This document shows, one piece after another, positions 7,674 to 12,090 of a stretch of 12,090 nucleotides of DNA. This DNA is from Christiangramia sp. GTDB lineage: Bacteria > Bacteroidota > Bacteroidia > Flavobacteriales > Flavobacteriaceae. The notes beneath the pieces are model-generated. The model ran no database searches and was not told the DNA's origin. It was given only the letters and a program-made list of their open reading frames with translations. The DNA lies in the NCBI GenBank assembly GCA_024635735.1, contig JAGXII010000034.1, forward strand, positions 1 to 12,090, in the 5' to 3' direction. Each line of letters opens with the position of its first letter. Position 1 is the first letter of the stretch. The position numbers and the translations under genes were made by a program.

Positions 7674-8885
7674 ATGAATATTAATAAATATTTCGCCTTA
7701 TTACTTTTTGTGCTTATGGTGGGTTGTAATACTCACACAGAAAGCGATGATAATTCTGAAATTTATATAAGCGATGTAAAAAACGAATTCGCTCCAGATA
7801 AAAGGGTGGCTCTTTTTGATGTCACTTCAGAGAAAAAGGGCGACCAGTACCTGCTCAAAGGAGAAACCAATATGCCGGAAGCTAAAGCCGCTCTTAAAGC
7901 GAAACTTGATTCGGCAAAGATAAAATACACCGACAGCATTTCGGTTTTACCTGCTTCTAATCTGGAAAATAAGATCTATGGAATAATTGATGTTTCGGTA
8001 GCGAATCTTCGCGGCGAAGGCAAACATTCGGCGGAACTTGTTACTCAGGCAACCCTTGGAACTCCGGTGAAGATTTGGAAGAGGACCCAGCAATGGTATT
8101 ATGTGCAAACACCTGATGGTTATTTAGCATGGGTTGATCACGGCGGGATAACCACAATGAATGAGCAGGAGTTTAATAACTGGAAGGCTTCAGAAAAAAT
8201 TATTTATACCAGGGCGTTTGGACAGTCTTATAAGGAAACCTCCAAAGAATCCAGGCCTGTAACCGATCTTGTGACCGGGGCAATTCTTGAACTGGAGGCT
8301 GAAAAAGATAATTTCTATAAAGTAAGATATCCCGATGGCAGAGCCGCTTTTATCTCCAAAGATGAGTCTGAAAAATATTCTGACTGGTTGGAGAATCTGG
8401 ATGATTCAGAGGCAGATCTCGTTTCTACTGCACAAGAATTAATGGGACTTCCATACCTCTGGGGAGGGACTTCTGCAAAAGGAGTTGATTGTAGCGGCTA
8501 CACCAAAACCATTTATTTTATGAATGGGATAGTGGTGCCACGCGACGCCTCACAACAGGTAAGAGAAGGGGAACTGATAGATTCCACCGGTAATTTTGAA
8601 AACTTAAAAGTTGGAGATCTGTTGTTCTTTGGAAGACCGGCAACCGATTCTACTTCAGAAAAAGTTGTTCATGTGGGAATGTGGATAGGCAATAATGAGT
8701 TTATTCATTCTTCGGGAGATGTTCATATAAGCAGTATGGATGAGAACGCTGAGAATTTTGATGAATTTAATAAAGGCCGTTACCTGAGAACAAAACGTTA
8801 TCTGGGAGAAAAAACTAAAGGTCTGACTTATTTAAAAAACGAACCTATTTTTAAAGCCGAAATCACGGACTCTTTAAATAACTAA
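7674..8885 (+). CDS. SH3b-NlpC/P60 endopeptidase lipoprotein (YkfC-like gamma-D-Glu-diamino acid peptidase)
   Basis: The preferred ATG gives 403 residues and an immediate lipoprotein signal ending LMVGC (Cys18). A longer frame from 7632 would put 14 unrelated residues before it and overlap the previous gene. Two SH3b-like domains follow, at about 102-165 (IIDVSVANLRGE...YLAWVDHGGI) and 175-235 (YTRAFGQSYK...AAFISKDE). The C-terminal NlpC/P60 domain (about 245-385) has catalytic Cys273 in GVDCSGYTK, His333 in VVHVGMWIG and His345 in EFIHSSGD. The 12-residue gap between the two histidines matches YkfC. Such enzymes cut the D-Glu-to-diamino-acid bond of peptidoglycan stem peptides. It lies 16 bp after the GHL10 gene and is probably co-transcribed, giving a glycan-plus-peptide cell-wall turnover pair. 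Periplasmic lipid anchoring is inferred. Confidence 0.9.
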   Translation: MNINKYFALLLFVLMVGCNTHTESDDNSEIYISDVKNEFAPDKRVALFDVTSEKKGDQYLLKGETNMPEAKAALKAKLDSAKIKYTDSISVLPASNLENKIYGIIDVSVANLRGEGKHSAELVTQATLGTPVKIWKRTQQWYYVQTPDGYLAWVDHGGITTMNEQEFNNWKASEKIIYTRAFGQSYKETSKESRPVTDLVTGAILELEAEKDNFYKVRYPDGRAAFISKDESEKYSDWLENLDDSEADLVSTAQELMGLPYLWGGTSAKGVDCSGYTKTIYFMNGIVVPRDASQQVREGELIDSTGNFENLKVGDLLFFGRPATDSTSEKVVHVGMWIGNNEFIHSSGDVHISSMDENAENFDEFNKGRYLRTKRYLGEKTKGLTYLKNEPIFKAEITDSLNN

Positions 8886-9023
8886 ATTTCAATAAATATA
8901 GGGGTTCCCAGGAATTTTTTTACTTTTTCGAAGAGCCTTTTTAAATGAAATTAATAACCTTAGAATTTATTCAAAAGAGCTTTTTATATATTTGTTCGTA
9001 AAGTATCATAATTTAATAAAGTG

Positions 9024-9107
9024 CGTCATTCTGAACTTGTTTCAGAATCTTAAAATACTATAAATCCTCATTATAAAATGAGAGCCTGAAATAAATTCAT
9101 GGTGACG
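9024..9107. repeat. Degraded two-armed palindromic (REP/MITE-like) intergenic element
   Basis: The outer ends are imperfect inverted repeats: CGTCATTCTGAA at the left and the complement of TTCATGGTGACG at the right, about 20 of 27 positions matching over the arms. Each arm also folds on itself. The left arm is a perfect 8-bp stem (9028-9035 with 9041-9048) around a 5-nt loop, and the right arm is a weaker stem (9085-9090 with 9096-9102, one bulged T) around ATAAA. The wording resembles dispersed 'GTCATTCTGAACTTGTTTCAGAATC' repeats that I recall from Bacteroidota intergenic regions; I cannot test copy number here. Confidence 0.65.
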
Positions 9108-9234
9108 AGATAACTATTATAACTTAAAACGGATTTACATTTATTTATTCCTGAAATGGTTACTTCAATCTAAGTTTATCACATCTTTTTACGATTAACA
9201 ATTTTATTTTCAGATTGATATAGTATTAAAATTC

Positions 9235-9264
9235 TTGGTTAAAAATTCATAAACTATATATTTG
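9235..9264 (+). promoter_or_regulatory. Bacteroidota primary-sigma promoter for the outer-membrane beta-barrel gene
   Basis: TTG at 9235-9237 is followed by 19 bp and then TATATTTG at 9257-9264. This matches the flavobacterial consensus TTG-N17-23-TAnnTTTG. Transcription would start near 9270, leaving a leader of about 25-30 nt before the ATG at 9298. Confidence 0.75.
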
Positions 9265-9297
9265 TTGAACTTTTGCTGAAAATCTATAACCTAATCA

Positions 9298-11703
9298 ATG
9301 AGAATTAAACCTACTGCTACTTTTATAGCACTACTATTTACCAGTTTAATTTATTCCCAGGGTAATTTAAAAGGAGTTATCACCGATCAGAATCAGGAAC
9401 CTGTTCCTTTTGCCAATGTAATTCTGCTAAATCCTCAGGATTCTACCAGTGTTTATAAAGGAACTATTTCAGAGGCAGACGGATCTTTTGAATTTGAAAA
9501 ACTTGAAGACAGCAGTTACCTTTTAAAAATCACTTATGTGGGCTACCAAGATATTCTTAGAAAAATCATGGTGGACGGAGATACCAGATTAAATTCCTTA
9601 AAACTTATAGAAGCTTCGGGCGCTTTAGATGAAGTAACGATAAATGCCCGTAAACCTAAAATTAGTCGCGAGGTGGATCGCCTGGTTTTTGATGTTGAAA
9701 ATTCCAATTTATCTTCGGGAAATACCTGGGAAATCCTTAGAAAAGCTCCAGGTGTAATAGAGAGTCAGGGGCAGTTGATGGTTAGAAATTCTCCAGTACA
9801 AATATATTTAAATGATCGCAAGATTTATTTATCGGCCGATGAATTGAAAACCCTGTTGGAGAGCTATTCCGCAGAAAATATTAAGTCGATTGAAATTATT
9901 ACCAATCCGCCGGCAAAATATGATGCCGAAGGAGGAGCGATTTTGAGTATACATACTTCAAAAGCGATCGCTGCCGGATATAAGGGAAGTCTGGAAGGCA
10001 ATTATACCCAGTCTATTTACCCCAAATTCCAGCTTGGAACCAGTCATTATTTTCAAGGCGAAAAGTTGAATGTGTTTGCCAATTACTCCTATTCCCACCG
10101 AAAGGAGTATAAGAAGGATGATAGTTATATCAATTTCAATAGAAACGGAGGACTTTTTTCAAGATGGGAAACAGATTTTGAAAGAATTACAAATTCTGAA
10201 GCACACAATGTGAACACCATCCTGGATTATAATTTAAACGATCACAGCTCGTTGAATTTTTCCATGAACGCTAATATTAGTCCTGATACAAGATTCGATA
10301 ATAGTGTGAATACGAGGATTATGAATTCTCAACACCAGTTAGATTCTACTTTGGTAACGGAGTCGGGTGTTATTAATGATGAAAGCAATATTGCTTTAAA
10401 TCTTTCTTATAACAATTCTTTCGATAATGGAGGAGAATTATCTATTGCCACTCACTACACAAGATTTGAAAAGGATAGAACACAAAAAGTAAATTCCAGG
10501 TACTTTAATCCTTCAAACGAGCCTTTAAATACAATAGATTTCCTGTCCCAGGCCGCTCAGAATATTAATATTTTAACAGGCCAGGTAGATTATACCGGAA
10601 CTATTGGAAATACCACGTTCAGTCTTGGAGGAAAATATTCAGATATAGATTCAGAAAGTGGAATAAACTACGGGTATCAGGAAGATCTTCAGGATTTATA
10701 TGGCAATCTTTCGAACAATTTCCTGTATAACGAAAAAATTTACGCCGGTTATACAAGTTTTAGTCATGACTGGGAGAAATGGAGTGCTAAAGCTGGTCTA
10801 AGAGGGGAATACACCAATAGAACCGGCGAATCGCTTAGCCAGGAGGAAATTAATGACCGGAAATATTTTGAACTTTTCCCTACAGCTTATTTGCAATATC
10901 GGGCCTCAGCCAATCATAGTTTTGCTTTGGACTATAGCAGAAGAATTAGCCGGCCGCGTTATGAGAGCTTAAACCCGTTTCGATATTTTTTGAATGAAAC
11001 AAATTACAATGCGGGAAATCCAAATTTAGTCGCTTCTATTAGCAACAATTTTAATTTGAATTACACCCTGAATAACTCCTGGTTTTTTGATTTTTATTAC
11101 AGAGACCACGGTAAAACCCCTGAAACGCTGGCTTTTCAGGATAATGAAAACTTAACCATCCGTTATGTAAGTCAGAATCTTCTTGGTAGCAAAGGCTACG
11201 GGCTTGATATTTTTCACGGATTTTCTTTCACCAACTGGTGGTACTCACAAGCTTTTACCTCTTTATTCCATCAGGAGAACACCTTTCTCGCAGTAGAAAG
11301 CAATAATGCCGAAGTCACCAGGGAGGTTGAAGGAATACAGGCCTATGCTTATAATATTTTCACCTTATCTCAGGATGGCTCTTTTGAAGGAACGCTCTTT
11401 GTTCAATACGTGAGCGACTTTTTATCTGGTTCCTATAAACTGGATCCTATGACCACAGTTTCTGTAGGCTTACGAAAAGAACTTTGGAACAAACGCGCGG
11501 AACTGAGCCTTAACTTTAATGATATTTTCAATACCACCAATACAAGGCTCACTTCAGAATATTTAAACCAGAGCAACAGCTATGCTTCTTTTGAGGAGAA
11601 TCGCAACATTCAGATTGGTTTTAAATACAACTTCGGAAACTTCAGGCTGGACGATAATGAGCGCAGTATTGATGAGGCTGAAAGAGACCGTCTTAATCCA
11701 TAA
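9298..11703 (+). CDS. Outer-membrane beta-barrel protein, TonB-dependent-receptor-like with CarboxypepD_reg domain
   Basis: The 801-residue protein starts with a Sec signal cleaved near IYS/Q (residues 20/21). Next comes a carboxypeptidase-regulatory-like beta-sandwich (about 22-105, with GVITDQNQEPVPFANV and YVGYQDI). A TonB-receptor-type plug spans about 111-220 (DEVTINA, the LRKAPGV segment, VQIYLNDRKI, and IEIITNPPAKYDAEGG). The rest, to the end, is a barrel of the OMP_b-brl_3 type (PF14905), with many alternating aromatic strands and a closing IGFKYNFGNFRL strand. Unlike SusC proteins it has no SusD lipoprotein beside it and is shorter than the usual 1000 residues. The ligand is unknown; uptake or outer-membrane interaction is inferred. 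It has its own promoter and is separated from the upstream genes by 412 bp, so it is probably a separate transcription unit. No break or frameshift was seen. Confidence 0.9.
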   Translation: MRIKPTATFIALLFTSLIYSQGNLKGVITDQNQEPVPFANVILLNPQDSTSVYKGTISEADGSFEFEKLEDSSYLLKITYVGYQDILRKIMVDGDTRLNSLKLIEASGALDEVTINARKPKISREVDRLVFDVENSNLSSGNTWEILRKAPGVIESQGQLMVRNSPVQIYLNDRKIYLSADELKTLLESYSAENIKSIEIITNPPAKYDAEGGAILSIHTSKAIAAGYKGSLEGNYTQSIYPKFQLGTSHYFQGEKLNVFANYSYSHRKEYKKDDSYINFNRNGGLFSRWETDFERITNSEAHNVNTILDYNLNDHSSLNFSMNANISPDTRFDNSVNTRIMNSQHQLDSTLVTESGVINDESNIALNLSYNNSFDNGGELSIATHYTRFEKDRTQKVNSRYFNPSNEPLNTIDFLSQAAQNINILTGQVDYTGTIGNTTFSLGGKYSDIDSESGINYGYQEDLQDLYGNLSNNFLYNEKIYAGYTSFSHDWEKWSAKAGLRGEYTNRTGESLSQEEINDRKYFELFPTAYLQYRASANHSFALDYSRRISRPRYESLNPFRYFLNETNYNAGNPNLVASISNNFNLNYTLNNSWFFDFYYRDHGKTPETLAFQDNENLTIRYVSQNLLGSKGYGLDIFHGFSFTNWWYSQAFTSLFHQENTFLAVESNNAEVTREVEGIQAYAYNIFTLSQDGSFEGTLFVQYVSDFLSGSYKLDPMTTVSVGLRKELWNKRAELSLNFNDIFNTTNTRLTSEYLNQSNSYASFEENRNIQIGFKYNFGNFRLDDNERSIDEAERDRLNP

Positions 11704-11725
11704 TTTTTACTTCCACTTAATTTCT

Positions 11726-11733
11726 TAATTTTG
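11726..11733 (+). promoter_or_regulatory. Candidate -7 element for the dus gene
   Basis: TAATTTTG fits the Bacteroidota -7 consensus TAnnTTTG and lies 21 bp before the GTG start. The -33 region falls on the end of the upstream gene's stop and shows only a T-run, not a clean TTG. If used, the leader would be only about 15 nt. Confidence 0.5.
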
Positions 11734-11754
11734 CAACCTGAAACAAATTAGGTT

Positions 11755-12090
11755 GTGGCTAAAATTGGAAATATAGAGGTAGGAGACTTCCCGTTGCTTC
11801 TGGCACCGATGGAAGATGTGAGTGATCCACCATTTCGTGCACTTTGCAAGGAACACGGAGCAGATGTGGTTTATACGGAGTTTATTTCTTCGGAAGGACT
11901 TATTCGGGATGCGGCGAAAAGCACGATGAAACTCGATATTTATGAAAAGGAGCGCCCTGTTGGTATCCAGATCTTTGGAGCCAATCTTGACTCCATGCTT
12001 CAATCTGTTGAAATTGTTGAAAAATCAGGCCCCGATATCATTGATATCAATTTCGGATGTCCGGTTAAAAAAGTAGTTTCCAAAGGTGCC
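11755..12090 (+). CDS. dus: tRNA-dihydrouridine synthase (DusB-like), 3'-truncated by window edge
   Basis: The first 112 codons of a Dus flavoenzyme are present and the frame is open to the last base. The product would reduce uridine to dihydrouridine in tRNA using FMN and NADPH in the cytoplasm. The peptide has the FMN-binding LLLAPMEDVSDPPFR segment (14-28), VGIQIFGAN (74-82) and DIINFGCP-type residues DIIDINFGCPVKKVVSKGA at the end. The active-site Cys normally found in the following segment is beyond the window. The GTG at 11755 is the only reasonable start. A TAG lies two codons upstream and the first in-frame ATG falls inside the conserved APMED motif. It follows the outer-membrane protein gene by 51 bp in a short gap with its own promoter-like element, so it need not be co-transcribed. 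Confidence 0.9.
   Translation, partial: MAKIGNIEVGDFPLLLAPMEDVSDPPFRALCKEHGADVVYTEFISSEGLIRDAAKSTMKLDIYEKERPVGIQIFGANLDSMLQSVEIVEKSGPDIIDINFGCPVKKVVSKGA

Larger units (their letters stand above)
8886..9297. other. 412-bp intergenic region between the cell-wall genes and the OMP gene
   Basis: This stretch is very AT-rich and carries no convincing gene. It holds a degraded palindromic repeat (9024-9107), a strong promoter candidate close to the downstream gene (9235-9264), and an isolated TATATTTG -7-like box at 8987-8994 without a good TTG element upstream. No convincing intrinsic terminator follows the NlpC/P60 stop; the GGGTTCCC/AGGAATTTTTTT area at about 8902-8921 has a T-run but only a very short stem. 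Confidence 0.6.

Noticed and set aside
8944..9000. Tiny 18-codon ORF starting ATGAAATTA in the intergenic region
   Set aside because: It has no promoter at a sensible distance, no ribosome-binding signal and no recognisable sequence; it is expected by chance in AT-rich DNA.

Overview
The window reads as a chromosomal segment of a marine or soil-type Flavobacteriaceae bacterium (Bacteroidota). The evidence is AT-rich DNA, almost no Shine-Dalgarno sequences, Bacteroidota-type promoters (TTG-N19-TAnnTTTG), many short-signal lipoproteins, a CarboxypepD_reg/TonB-receptor outer-membrane protein, and an NagP/FucP-type sugar permease. All genes lie on the + strand. I cannot name the species.

Region 1 (1-5446) is a sugar-catabolic cassette. 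It holds the last codons of one DUF1080 (3-keto-disaccharide hydrolase-like) protein, a second complete DUF1080 lipoprotein, a ROK sugar kinase that lacks the usual zinc loop, an NagP/FucP-like MFS sugar permease, a creatininase-superfamily metallohydrolase joined to the permease by an ATGA overlap, and a GH20 beta-N-acetylhexosaminidase lipoprotein. It closes with a perfect 18-bp terminator hairpin. Together these suggest release of N-acetylhexosamine from glycans at the cell surface or in the periplasm, uptake by the permease and phosphorylation by the kinase. The two DUF1080 proteins and the creatininase-like enzyme may add a side route through oxidised (keto) sugars. The oxidoreductase such a route needs is not in the window.

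Region 2 (5447-8885) has a peptidoglycan-turnover theme. It starts abruptly with the C-terminal two-thirds of MurQ (MurNAc-6-phosphate etherase). The N-terminal phosphate-binding part is absent, and the remnant starts on the last bases of the terminator. It is followed 3 bp later by a GHL10/DigH-like glycosidase lipoprotein and then by an SH3-NlpC/P60 (YkfC-like) endopeptidase lipoprotein. The junction looks like a deletion or insertion scar where the sugar cassette met a murQ operon.

Region 3 (8886-12090) has a 412-bp intergenic stretch with a degraded two-armed palindromic repeat and a good promoter. Then come an orphan outer-membrane beta-barrel/TonB-receptor-like protein without a SusD partner, and the 5' part of a tRNA-dihydrouridine synthase gene (GTG start) that runs off the window.

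No tRNA, rRNA, insertion sequence, CRISPR array or defence system was seen. The most useful irregularities are the truncated murQ junction, the zinc-loop-less ROK kinase, and the DUF1080/creatininase/GH20 gene set.
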